Below the pieces are notes generated by a model that made no database searches, had not been told where the DNA came from, and saw only the letters and a list, made by a program, of their open reading frames with translations. A stretch of DNA of 64,000 nt from Hahellaceae bacterium (lineage in GTDB: Bacteria; Pseudomonadota; Gammaproteobacteria; Pseudomonadales; Oleiphilaceae), in contig JACKOB010000007.1 in the NCBI GenBank assembly GCA_024234575.1, positions 62,001 through 126,000 on the forward strand, written 5' to 3'. This document shows, in pieces, positions 1-9,148 of the stretch. Within the stretch, counting starts at the first letter, position 1. Each line of letters starts with the position of its first letter. The position numbers were made by a program, and so were the translations under genes.

Positions 1-1
1 G

Positions 2-1604
2 AGAACGTTTTTAGCCAGACAAAATGGTTATACTTTTGATGTGCTAGCTGATGAATGGGTTCTTGGGTATAAAAAGATCCTGAATTTAGTGTGGATGAAT
101 GAACTTGAGGTAGGTGCTGACACCTTTCTCGATTTAAGGTTGGCAATAGCACATGCTGCTACGCACTATTCTTCTGGCACCATAAATACTTATGTAGGCA
201 CTCTTAAAACCATCGCTAATTACACTGATCGCCATGCGTTTAACGCGTGGTGGTTAACGCTTGACAACCATAAAACATCCGTTCGCTCCTCACTGGCTGC
301 TTTGTGCAGGGGAACTAATGGCTACTACAGCGTAACACTCACTCCTTTATACGACTCAATCAAAGCTGAAAGCCTCGTCGCGTTTGATAGAACAAAAGGG
401 ATTCTTGACATCAAAACCGGCGCATACAGTGAGTCTGAGCATGATAATATTCTTGAGGCGCTTCGTATTGAAACCCTCCAAGCGCTTGATGGCGACACAG
501 TTACACAGCAGTCATTTACACGGTTACGAACTGTGATTGCCTGTCAGCTTATGGTGGCAATTGTCAGGCGCCCTATCCAGCTTAGAAAGATCAAATGGTG
601 TGATGTGCTGCCTGTGGGTCAAGAGTTTCAGTCACACAAAGAATCTAACCGACACTGGAAACCCATTACACAGCATCTATTTTCAGATATTGAGCAATTA
701 CACCTTCGAACCTTTAAGGGGAAAGACGGGGAATTTCGCTTTAATGCAGAATCGCGCTCGCACCGCTTAGAGCCGGACTTTTCTTTACTGTTATTGCGTT
801 ATTATCAGGCTTACCAAAGCCTCCTTACGCACCAGTTACATAGCAACGGTATCACTCTAAGCACCGATGAAACGATAGAAATGATGCGGCGTTTACCCCT
901 GTTACCCGATCTAAGCCTTTTTAAAGCGCGGCATCAGTCAAAGCCTGAGATTTTCACGGCAATCAGTGACACCTCTGAAGCGTACCACATGAACGCAAAT
1001 TACATTGGTCAAATCATAGCCTATCCATTCAAAACAAAACTCAATGCACAGAGTGACCGATTACCCAATAAGCCCTTAACTCTTTCAAATAATCGGTGGC
1101 GGCACACGCAATTAACACAAGCAATTTGGCAAGGATTCAGTCGAGCGCAAGCGGCTTCAATTACAGGCGTGAGCGTTCGAGCGATAGATCCCTACCTCGA
1201 CCTAAAGACCAAAGAACGCGTGAAAATAGACCAGGCATATGCCGACAACCATATTATCAAGAGGTTCGACACCACATCAGTTAAATCGCTGCAAAAGGAT
1301 AAAGCTTTTTGTGTTAAAAGCCCTTTTGATGAAGAGATCGGGTACCTGTTAAACCCCGAAAGTTGCTCAAGCTGCAAAGCTAAAGGGGGGGGCCCCAATG
1401 GGCTGCTACCCCTGCGACAACTTTAGGCCGCTTGAAACTGCGAATCATCAGCAGTATCTCGATAAGGCGGAACGTAAACTTCAAATCAATAGTCAATCGG
1501 GTCACTCTGCGACAGTAAGAAAACTCAAGAAAATCATCATTTACATCAAGGCAACCCTAGCGCTTTGCGAAGAACGAATGACTTTGAAGCTAGTAGATAA
1601 ATAA
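2..1604 (+). CDS. Tyrosine recombinase 1 of the mobility module, 5'-incomplete and frameshifted
   Basis: The frame is open from base 2, so the gene starts outside the window. It reads in one frame to a stop at 1426. Weak tyrosine-recombinase features are visible: an RRPIQL block at about residue 180 of the visible frame, RHTQLTQA at about 355 and a late tyrosine in AIDPYLDL. A run of eight G (1385-1392) breaks the frame. With seven G the protein would continue to the TAA at 1602-1604 and gain a second Cys pair (CSSC followed by CYPC), a likely zinc-binding tail. The 1604 stop overlaps the ATG of the next gene (TAATG), which supports the extended frame as the ancestral one. The break may be real, slippage-corrected, or a sequencing error. 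The family call rests on motifs and gene order only. Confidence 0.7.
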
Positions 1605-3922
1605 TGACTACATTAAACCGTTATATTAAAAACCAGCACGCCTACATTGAAAAGAAAAGACTGCAACCGCTAACGGGCTTTACAAACCAAATAGGAGAGC
1701 AAGCCAGTTGGGAGGATATCGCCGTCACTTTTACAAACGGATCTGGAAAAACTGTGAATTTCTTATTCAATAATGGTAATCAGCCCCGTGCAAAATTCGT
1801 TACCACGTTCACAGAAGCAGATAAGCTAGATCCAGAGTCCCATCAGCTGCTTTTCGCTTATTGTCTGGATTTAATTAATGAAAATACCAACTTAATTACT
1901 AAGAGAATCAAAATCGGCATCGCCAAGAAGTTTCTTATTAGACTTGGCAGTAATGTAGCTTGTAGTAGCATGAATGATATTCAGCACACCGTAGACAGCA
2001 TAGGGAACACTCAACTCCTCTCCAGTTTCTTTGACTGGCTTCATCTGCATAAGATGCTTTCGGCGAGTTGTTGTCCGCTCTTTATACGTAGTTCTGAGAC
2101 GAGAGGCAAGTCAGGGGACGAAGCCATTGAAGAAGAAAGCAAGAAGCTTCCCGATGAAAAAGCGCTCCTGGCGCTAGGAGCGATTTTTTATGACGTGATC
2201 CCGCCATACAAGAATAAACCATCTGACATAAGCGGTTGGAAAGACCTAATCCACCCTTCGAAGATACAGCGTGATGCCTTTACTTGCACCATGTCAGCGC
2301 TGGCGATGTCGTCACCTAGCCGAGCTGCAGCCGAGCAAGCAATTCTTACAAAGCAGCGCTTACAAAGCCATACTGAAACCGTTGAAGGGAAGCCGGAAAC
2401 AGTTTATTACCTTAACTGGCGTGGTTCGAAGGGGTATTTAGATAACCAGAAACATTTTAATACTGAAATGGCTGAAAGCCTTGATAGAGCACTGCACTAC
2501 ATGGGCATTGTCACCGAGCCAGCGCGGGTATTAGCAAGATTCTATAATGCTCCCAATCGACCACTGAAAGACGTGCTTGGTGAGTTTAAGCCACAGAAAG
2601 TAAATCTTAATTTACTGAACCCAGCAAAGGATAAGCCAATCACCCTAATCCACCTTGCGCTGCTTTTGGGCTTTTACGACGGCACAGATAAAATGGCGCG
2701 AGTGACGCCCGACACGCAAGGGGCAGTCGAGGTTCCCAACCCTAAGAACAAACAACAACCCAGATTCCTCAAGCCCATTGCAGAGCTTACCCCTTTCGAC
2801 AAGCTATTAATGGTAATCGAGTGCCCTTACGTTACCGCACTTTTTGGTCAGTGTTTATTTAGAAAACGTGATTTTAAAAAATATAGCGCAGGGAAAGCAG
2901 AGCCCACAGTTTCCGAACTTCAAAATCACTTTGTTGATATCAATCAGGCAAAGCTAAAAGGTTACAACGAAACTCAAAACAAGCGGGTTGATTATGAAAA
3001 CTCCTTATTTGCATTCACCGAAAGGCAAATTTTCCAAAGAGGCGCATCACATTTTCTATTGATTTCTGTCGCCGCATTGGGCCATTATTTCTATAACGAT
3101 CTGAAAAAAAATAATCGCAGTCAAAAATCCATCTTTGAGAGACATGGTTTTTCTGCGGATATTTTTGTTAAGCCCCATCAATTCAGACACTGGCAGAATG
3201 ATTACCTGGATAAAAAAGGCTTGCCGCATGCATTCATCACCATGCTTTCCGGGAGAAAGAGCCCAGAGCAAACCTTAACCTACATACACACAACAGATGC
3301 TCAAAATGCCTCTGTAATCAGCGACATCCTGTATGACCAAGAGACGGAAGAGGAAGCTGAAGAGCAAATCAGCAAGCGCATACAAAGCAAGACGCAGTAT
3401 GATGCAGCGATCGACAACCTCGCTCCAACATTCGTAACCGAAGTTGGCTTTTGCACGCAAAACCTCACACTATCACCTTGCACCTACATGACCGAATTTG
3501 AAACGCAATGCACCTTATGCCCATCGTCCTGTCACGTCGCGCACGATGAAAAAGCCATTGAATTGTTAAAGAAGGACCTCAAGGTGCAAACACACAATTT
3601 AGAGCAAGTTCAAGAAACCATCAACTTCACCTCGAGCGATGGGATGCAGCAATGGTATAAAACTCACTTTCAAAATACCTGCATGTTAAAGAACTTGGTA
3701 GGCATTCTTGCTGACAAGAGCATAAAAGAAGGTTCTATTGTGCGCTATATTGCTAGCTCAAATGCCCTTCGCATTACAGATCTGGACACTAAAGCAGTCA
3801 CGGAACGAACGTTGAACCTGCCTGATCCAACCGAGGCGCTGCAAGCCGCCATTGAAGCCAAAACAAGCCCTGATAACACAGCTGCTAAAAATAATTTTTT
3901 GGACTTTCTAGGGTCAATGTAA
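1604..3922 (+). CDS. Large tyrosine recombinase 2 of the mobility module
   Basis: This 772-residue protein is probably the second DNA strand-exchange enzyme of a paired-recombinase element. HQFRHW at about residue 524 gives the His-x-x-Arg motif, and GRKSPEQTLTYIH at about 548-560 supplies the nucleophilic tyrosine. The usual second His is replaced by an Arg-Lys pair. The C-terminal part carries several Cys (CTQN, CTYM, CTLCPSSC at about 612-645), a probable zinc site, followed by a helical tail. The start codon overlaps the stop of the preceding gene, so translation is probably coupled. The layout of two different recombinases plus a small protein resembles Tn554 TnpABC and the gamma-mobile-trio. 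I could not assign it to either family by sequence, so no symbol is given. Confidence 0.7.
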   Translation: MTTLNRYIKNQHAYIEKKRLQPLTGFTNQIGEQASWEDIAVTFTNGSGKTVNFLFNNGNQPRAKFVTTFTEADKLDPESHQLLFAYCLDLINENTNLITKRIKIGIAKKFLIRLGSNVACSSMNDIQHTVDSIGNTQLLSSFFDWLHLHKMLSASCCPLFIRSSETRGKSGDEAIEEESKKLPDEKALLALGAIFYDVIPPYKNKPSDISGWKDLIHPSKIQRDAFTCTMSALAMSSPSRAAAEQAILTKQRLQSHTETVEGKPETVYYLNWRGSKGYLDNQKHFNTEMAESLDRALHYMGIVTEPARVLARFYNAPNRPLKDVLGEFKPQKVNLNLLNPAKDKPITLIHLALLLGFYDGTDKMARVTPDTQGAVEVPNPKNKQQPRFLKPIAELTPFDKLLMVIECPYVTALFGQCLFRKRDFKKYSAGKAEPTVSELQNHFVDINQAKLKGYNETQNKRVDYENSLFAFTERQIFQRGASHFLLISVAALGHYFYNDLKKNNRSQKSIFERHGFSADIFVKPHQFRHWQNDYLDKKGLPHAFITMLSGRKSPEQTLTYIHTTDAQNASVISDILYDQETEEEAEEQISKRIQSKTQYDAAIDNLAPTFVTEVGFCTQNLTLSPCTYMTEFETQCTLCPSSCHVAHDEKAIELLKKDLKVQTHNLEQVQETINFTSSDGMQQWYKTHFQNTCMLKNLVGILADKSIKEGSIVRYIASSNALRITDLDTKAVTERTLNLPDPTEALQAAIEAKTSPDNTAAKNNFLDFLGSM

Positions 3923-3933
3923 GGAATGTGTAT

Positions 3934-4356
3934 ATGTCATCGAAGTCGCTCGATATAGAGCAACAAATCTCTATACAGGCATTAATTCGCAGTTGGGACG
4001 GTAAGTTAACGTGGGATTTGCTGGTCACGAAAATAGAATCGAGCCTTTCAATTACCACCACTCGACAAACGCTTGATAAGTATCTGAACATCAAAAACGA
4101 ATACAAAGAGAAGAAGCGCCTACTAAAAGGCAAGCCTATCACAACAACAGATACGAAGCTTGCGTCGTATCTTGAGAAAGACATTGATATGGCGGAAAGG
4201 ATTCTTCAATTAAAAGCCAGACTGGAGGTGGTAGAGTCTGAAATTGGCTATCTACAAGCGTTTATACAGAAAATTGCCAGTATCGGTGAAAGTAACCCAG
4301 CGGTCATGGCTGTGTTCAACAAAGCACTACAGGATATTGAATCTAAGGCTAGATAA
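3934..4356 (+). CDS. Small coiled-coil accessory protein of the recombinase module
   Basis: A 140-residue protein of unrecognised family. The start is ATG 3934, because AAGGAA at 3921-3926 is well spaced for it and too close to the upstream GTG at 3928. Residues 1-60 look like a small helical or winged-helix region (LTWDLLVTKIESS, TTTRQTLDKYL). Residues 75-120 are a heptad-like coiled coil (MAERILQLKARLEVVESEIGYLQAF). The position directly after the two recombinases matches that of TnpC in Tn554-type elements and of GmtX in gamma-mobile-trio islands, so a helper role in recombination is an inference from position. Confidence 0.65.
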   Translation: MSSKSLDIEQQISIQALIRSWDGKLTWDLLVTKIESSLSITTTRQTLDKYLNIKNEYKEKKRLLKGKPITTTDTKLASYLEKDIDMAERILQLKARLEVVESEIGYLQAFIQKIASIGESNPAVMAVFNKALQDIESKAR

Positions 4357-4410
4357 CTTGCCTGGAGTGGCGCGTTCTAAGCCTTACATAGAGAGCCAGG
4401 GGGGCTAATA

Positions 4411-4848
4411 ATGGCAAGCGGTCAGCAAAAAGCAGAAAAAAACCTGAACGCGTTTAGGTCTTGGGTAGCAACCCAGACTCACGATGACTTTAAGCAAATT
4501 ATATTCCGTGGTCAGCTCAATCGAGGCGAAGTTGCTACCGCGGTTGGATGCGGAAAATCAGCACTTAATCAAAACCCTGCCCTCAAAAAAGAACTTGATG
4601 AGCTGGAGAATGAGCTTCGTGAGAAGGGTGTGTTACCTCCGCTTAGTGAAACTGCAAAACAAGATAAAACAGCACCCAAAAAATACGACAACACGGCTAA
4701 TCGTAAAAACCTAGATTCAAAACGTGTTTCAACTCTAGAAGCTGAAAACATCGAGCTTAAGGCGAAGGTCAAAGAGCTTGAGAACAAGCTTGCTCGTTTT
4801 GGTGAGCTCAATGAAACTCTTGCTGAAATGGGATTCATGCCGCGATGA
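4411..4848 (+). CDS. VPA1267-like small protein
   Basis: The 145-residue protein starts MASGQQKAEKNLNAF, has a central segment GEVATAVGCGKSALNQNPAL (about residues 36-55) that looks like a helix-turn-helix, and ends in a coiled coil (LEAENIELKAKVKELENKLARF). From memory this matches the small family named VPA1267 in Vibrio parahaemolyticus, which also lies beside tyrosine recombinases. DNA binding is inferred from the HTH-like segment. Its last four bases overlap the start of the helicase gene (ATGA), so the two are translationally coupled. An AGCCAGGGGGGC stretch sits just upstream of the ATG. Confidence 0.6.
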   Translation: MASGQQKAEKNLNAFRSWVATQTHDDFKQIIFRGQLNRGEVATAVGCGKSALNQNPALKKELDELENELREKGVLPPLSETAKQDKTAPKKYDNTANRKNLDSKRVSTLEAENIELKAKVKELENKLARFGELNETLAEMGFMPR

Positions 4849-7067
4849 ATGCAGCTCCTCTACAAGAACAGTTCAGGGTTACAAGCATCCCTCTAAACAC
4901 AAGAGATCTGGTTGTCTTCAGCGGCGTGCCGCTGACAAAAGATAGCTTCAAGCAGAACAGTGGCAGGTATTACGCAACAGTTAAGATTCACCCTGACGCT
5001 TTGCCTGTTCAGCCAGCTATTGGTCAGCACTGGCAAGTAAAAGGCAATCGTATAATCGAGGATATACAGACCGGCGATTACGTGATGCAACAGCACACTT
5101 ATGAAAATCCTGAAAGTATCGAGTGTCAGTTGCCTGAAACTGGTGAGCAGTTAATCCAGTTCATTGCGAAAGAAAAGGACTTTAAAGGTATTGGTGAGAG
5201 CAAAGCAAGAGCGCTCTGGGAAGCTCTGGGGAGTGATTTTCACTCAACCCTTCGAAATGATAGCTCGGAGAATAGAATACGCCTCAAAGGGCTTCTGAGC
5301 GATGAATCTGTAGATGCACTCTTTGCCGGTTACGCTAAATATAAAAACCTCACTTATTGTAATTGGATGTCTGAACGAAAGATCCCAGCAAGCGTTCAGC
5401 AACGGCTCCTAAAGCATCACGGAGAAAAGTCCATTCAGGCGATTCAAGAAAACCCGTATTTGTTGATAGGGTTCGGTATGGTCTTTGACCAGATAGATCT
5501 GACTACACAAAACTGGAAATCCAAGAAGCCGATCACGCCAGATGATGATAGGCGATTAAGTGCTGCACTTGAAATCGCAATTAGACATGAAATAGAGAAA
5601 GGCCACACCTATTCAAATCACACAGACCTGCGGCCTCACTTGAACAAATTGCTAAAGGACGGTGACTTGGTAGGTCAGGCTTTCCGTTCAGGTCACGAGA
5701 AAACACAATTTATTCTCAATCCTGAGGACGGGACGTATCACCCCACAGCTCAATTGTTGATGGAGAATGTCGTTGCCAAGCGACTCAAAAGCGCGTCTGG
5801 GGGGATGACAGGCAATTATACTAAAAGGAATAATTACAATTGGAATAATGAGCCGGATGACGCTGAGTGTGACGCGATCAAAGAAGCGGTGCTGGAGTTG
5901 CCATACGACTTAACAGATCGGCAATTGGAAGCAGTTGAAGCCTGTTTAACTCACAAGTTTTCTTGTATTACCGGTGGAGCTGGGACTGGAAAGACCACCG
6001 TTTTAAGAACGGTGCTGAAAGCGTATAACCACCTTGACTACGAAATTCATGCGGTTGCCCTATCAGGCCGCGCAGCTATGCGGCTGCATGAATCCGTGGG
6101 CTTCTTCACCATGACCATCGCAAGACTGTTGCGGGAAGAACCTATTGCCCCCTCCGAGGAGCAGGCTAAACATCTGTTGGTTATTGATGAAGCCAGTATG
6201 ATTGACCTGCCTACCATGTACCGAATCGTTACGCACCTTGATCCTTCTGTCAGGATCATTTTTTCAGGTGATCCTAATCAGCTACCCCCTATCGGCTGCG
6301 GCAAAGTGCTCGCTGATATTGTGGAATCAGGGGCAATACCTAACACCAAACTAGACATCGTTAAGCGTCAGGAAGGCACGACGGGTATACCGGAATACTC
6401 GGCCTGCATTAACCGGGGAGAAGTGCCGCCTGGATTGACCACTGGAGCGATCACGTTTCACGAAACGCCGCCAGATCAGATAGTATCTGTGTGTCATTGC
6501 CTCTACGCCATGTCGCCCCAAACCACGCAAATTGTGGGCGCAACCAAAGCCATGATTGCGGACTTGAACCATCATTGCCAGAAACAGGTGAATCCTGCTG
6601 GCAAGCGACTTCAATTCAACCTGTATGGTGATGATTACTTTCTTGATCTGCGTGAAGGTGACCCGATTCTCTTCACAAAGAACAACTACAATATCGGCAT
6701 ACAAAATGGTTCGCTGGGCGTTCTAACTTCGGTCGAAGGCAGGGTAGACGAGGAAGAATCGAGCTATGGAACGGTAACGCTGGATACGGGTGAAACCATT
6801 GCTATCACGGAAGACGTGTTGGATTGCATGGAACTGGGTTACGCCATCACGCTGCATAAGGCGCAGGGTAGTCAGTTCCCGCGCATTATCGTGGCCTTAC
6901 AGAAGGGACGGATTACGGATAGAGCGTGGCTGTACACGGCAATTACCCGCGCCCAGGCCGAGGTGCACATTGTCGGGGCGTCATCAGAGTTTATTGCCAT
7001 GACGCGAGCTGTGAGCCATGCTCATCGTCGCAATAGCTATCTGATTAACCTGCTTAAATCGAATTGA
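4845..7067 (+). CDS. RecD2-like SF1 DNA helicase
   Basis: A 740-residue ATP-dependent DNA helicase of the RecD/RecD2 type. An N-terminal OB-like part is followed by a helix-hairpin-helix segment (FKGIGESKARALWEAL, about residue 110). The Walker A motif GGAGTGKTT is at about 377-385 and Walker B is VIDEAS at about 446. Further motifs are SGDPNQLPPIG, YAITLHKAQGSQFPR (motif V, about 665) and YTAITRAQ (motif VI, about 692). All motor motifs look intact. As the last gene of the recombinase operon it probably serves processing or replication of the excised element, though it could be a separate passenger. A hairpin with a T run follows at 7085-7115. Confidence 0.85.
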   Translation: MNAAPLQEQFRVTSIPLNTRDLVVFSGVPLTKDSFKQNSGRYYATVKIHPDALPVQPAIGQHWQVKGNRIIEDIQTGDYVMQQHTYENPESIECQLPETGEQLIQFIAKEKDFKGIGESKARALWEALGSDFHSTLRNDSSENRIRLKGLLSDESVDALFAGYAKYKNLTYCNWMSERKIPASVQQRLLKHHGEKSIQAIQENPYLLIGFGMVFDQIDLTTQNWKSKKPITPDDDRRLSAALEIAIRHEIEKGHTYSNHTDLRPHLNKLLKDGDLVGQAFRSGHEKTQFILNPEDGTYHPTAQLLMENVVAKRLKSASGGMTGNYTKRNNYNWNNEPDDAECDAIKEAVLELPYDLTDRQLEAVEACLTHKFSCITGGAGTGKTTVLRTVLKAYNHLDYEIHAVALSGRAAMRLHESVGFFTMTIARLLREEPIAPSEEQAKHLLVIDEASMIDLPTMYRIVTHLDPSVRIIFSGDPNQLPPIGCGKVLADIVESGAIPNTKLDIVKRQEGTTGIPEYSACINRGEVPPGLTTGAITFHETPPDQIVSVCHCLYAMSPQTTQIVGATKAMIADLNHHCQKQVNPAGKRLQFNLYGDDYFLDLREGDPILFTKNNYNIGIQNGSLGVLTSVEGRVDEEESSYGTVTLDTGETIAITEDVLDCMELGYAITLHKAQGSQFPRIIVALQKGRITDRAWLYTAITRAQAEVHIVGASSEFIAMTRAVSHAHRRNSYLINLLKSN

Positions 7068-7084
7068 TATGGTGGCTAGATTCT

Positions 7085-7115
7085 TCTGCAAAGTTCAACC
7101 TTGCAGACATTTTTG
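7085..7115 (+). terminator. Putative intrinsic terminator of the mobility operon
   Basis: A perfect 7-bp inverted repeat (TCTGCAA at 7085-7091, TTGCAGA at 7101-7107) with a 9-base loop is followed by CATTTTTGTT. It lies 18 bases past the helicase stop. The stem is short and only moderately GC-rich, so strength is uncertain. Confidence 0.45.
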
Positions 7116-7210
7116 TTAGCGTTTACACCGTGTGATGAATGCTAACTATTGCCCCAAAGCGGACTAACAGGAATTAGAGAGGTATTCGACGTCTAACCGG
7201 CGAATTCAAT

Positions 7211-7567
7211 TTATTTTTCCCAAGACTGCTCACCCCCAGAACTCGAATCGAACAAGTGGGCGTTGTAACTTTCAGCATCCAAAGACTCTAACACCTCAAT
7301 GAAGTCATCAAACAACTCAATATCCGCAGATGGCACCAAATCTATAATAAAACCAACATAGCCTTCTTCGTCTGCCTCAAAGTAACCAAACTCGGAACCA
7401 TCGGTATCCTCCAAAAAAGCGGTATCCACACCGAGTTTTTCGATACTTTCTAATGCTTCTTCTCGCTCCCAGCGGCGAGTAAAGCACTGTTCCAGGTACT
7501 GAAGAAAGGTATGCACCTTACTATCCGCAGGCGCTTTGACTTCACAACGAAATTCTATGCTAGACAT
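7211..7567 (-). CDS. Small acidic protein, candidate immunity protein
   Basis: The 118-residue product is strongly acidic (SADIELFDDFIEVLESLDAE, FEADEEGYVGF) and has no signal peptide or membrane segment. It starts MSSIEFRCEVKAPAD. No family is recognised. It is the second gene after the 258-residue protein and starts 9 bases past that gene's stop, so they form a two-gene unit. Small acidic cytoplasmic proteins next to larger helical ones are common as immunity genes for polymorphic toxins. That role is inferred from the island context; no toxin gene lies next to the pair. Confidence 0.55.
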   Translation of the reverse strand: MSSIEFRCEVKAPADSKVHTFLQYLEQCFTRRWEREEALESIEKLGVDTAFLEDTDGSEFGYFEADEEGYVGFIIDLVPSADIELFDDFIEVLESLDAESYNAHLFDSSSGGEQSWEK

Positions 7568-7576
7568 AAGGCTCCC

Positions 7577-8353
7577 TTAAGGCATATTCAGTGGTTCACG
7601 GTAGTATTCCTGAATAGCCGGGTCAATTTGATCCCAGTTATCCCGTATGGCCTGCATGTAAGCTTCGAAAAAAGCTTTTTGCTTTTCTGTATATTCCCCT
7701 TTTCTTTCTGGGTATTTTTTCATGCGCTTTGCGTATTGTTTGAACTGAAAACCACATTTTTTAATCCCTTCTTTGGGTAGCAAAAACATGCTGTCTACAA
7801 TAAAAGGCAACAATTGCATAGCTGGGAAGTACTCTGTGCGATGTCTGGATAAGTATCTAGAGCAGTAATCCAGAAGCGAGTAATGTGTATCGGAACAATC
7901 CTTAACTTTATCAAACTTCCTTAGCTTCGCCGCTTCGTCGTAGTTTTTACCGTAAAATGCCTCTACGATCACTTCGACGATATCGGGCTGTACGACTCCC
8001 TTGTCGATAAATGGTTGGCATGTTCCATCAATTAAGTAATGCACAGTAAAAGCACCTTTAAGTATCTTGCCACCCTTAATACATAAATCGATTATTTCTC
8101 TGGCATCGTCAATATCTAAACTTGGATGTAATAGGAATAAATCAATTGCATTCAGCCCCCTTAAAGGTGAATGATCGTCTTTTAATTCAATGACTCCTTT
8201 AAAGAAAAATTCTTTTGCTGTTGTCATATGCTCCTTTGGGAAATACATATCTACAGACATATACTCTGCCAGGTATTTCTCTAATTCCGGCCAGTCCTTT
8301 TCTCTTTTCTTGACCCACTCAGAGTCGGATGTTTTCCAGGCATCCTTGTTCAT
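7577..8353 (-). CDS. Candidate orphan immunity protein, paralogous to the 313-residue proteins at 21761 and 26884
   Basis: The 258-residue helical protein has no signal peptide. By eye its N-terminus (W-x-T-x-x-x-x-W-x-K-x-R-E-K-x-W, residues about 6-21), the FFFKG segment and the LFLLHPSLD segment align with the candidate immunity proteins encoded in the duplicated cassettes (W-L-T-D-D-N-A-W-T-K-A-R-E-K-L-W, YFVKG, LLWLHPSSD). The family name is not known to me. Because the cassette relatives sit directly after a toxin nuclease domain, an immunity role is inferred here too. No toxin is adjacent, so it may be an orphan kept for protection against a non-self toxin. Confidence 0.6.
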   Translation of the reverse strand: MNKDAWKTSDSEWVKKREKDWPELEKYLAEYMSVDMYFPKEHMTTAKEFFFKGVIELKDDHSPLRGLNAIDLFLLHPSLDIDDAREIIDLCIKGGKILKGAFTVHYLIDGTCQPFIDKGVVQPDIVEVIVEAFYGKNYDEAAKLRKFDKVKDCSDTHYSLLDYCSRYLSRHRTEYFPAMQLLPFIVDSMFLLPKEGIKKCGFQFKQYAKRMKKYPERKGEYTEKQKAFFEAYMQAIRDNWDQIDPAIQEYYREPLNMP

Positions 8354-9148
8354 AATCTAAATCCAATTGCTTTGATAATTTGTTTGGAATTAAGTATAGA
8401 CTGGTTGCTTCATCGGCATTTGAACTTTTTAAACACAAGTGTTAATAACCTATTTTCTTAGGTGCCTGAAAAATTCTGCCGTTATGAAAGGAGGAATGCG
8501 AATGTCTTAAAAGGCGTAAAACTTCACATTCCCCGAATATGTAAGCAATGTCTGTTTATTTAATTTAGCAGAAGAGTTCATTTACTGCGCAATTACTGCC
8601 ACTCATGGAAATCTCTAGATAAATATGTATTGTGGGTGGGATTCGGGGGTTGGCTTAATTCAGCGCAAGATCCCCCTCATCGCCGGTCACGACTCATCGG
8701 CTCCTCAGCCTGTTGTCGCACTCGAACTTTACCACATCGCTGGTCGGGTAAATACCTGCCAGGGTAAATTGACGGGCGTCTTTTTGCCCGTCAAGAGGGC
8801 GCGGCGAGCGACCCTATTAGAGAGTTGCCCTTAATTAGAGAATAGTGACAAGCGTTATAGTTCATTGTAGTAAATATCCGATAGACGATCTGCTAGATAC
8901 AGTTTTTTGTAAAGGATATGTGCCACTACTTTCCAGAAACTCGGCTCAAAAATAGGGTGCCATTACAAAAAAACATAATAATGTAATGTCATATGGATAC
9001 TTAACCCCTATTAAACCATTGTAATTCAACGCATTTACTCACTCACTCACAGGGTTGGAAGCAATAATAGGGAATATTTCGGAATATTGCCATTAGGGTA
9101 TTTGCTGGCTACTATGATGCTAACTCAGATAACTTATGGTGCCTGTAC
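8354..9148. other. Intergenic stretch with a hairpin and a GC-rich block
   Basis: No convincing gene is seen in these 795 bases. Most is AT-rich. A GC-rich block at about 8630-8830 contains a perfect 9-bp inverted repeat (TTGACGGGC 8769-8777, GCCCGTCAA 8786-8794) with a loop containing a T run. It could be a terminator, a degenerate mobile-element end or part of a recombination site for the recombinase that follows at 9149. Confidence 0.4.

Noticed and set aside
2..4848. Naming the recombinase genes gmtY, gmtZ, gmtX
   Set aside because: The order fits, but the GmtZ and GmtX sequences as I remember them look different from these proteins, so only an organisational resemblance is claimed.
8625..8834. 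69-codon plus-strand frame
   Set aside because: It spans a GC-rich hairpin block, has no ribosome site and no recognisable family.
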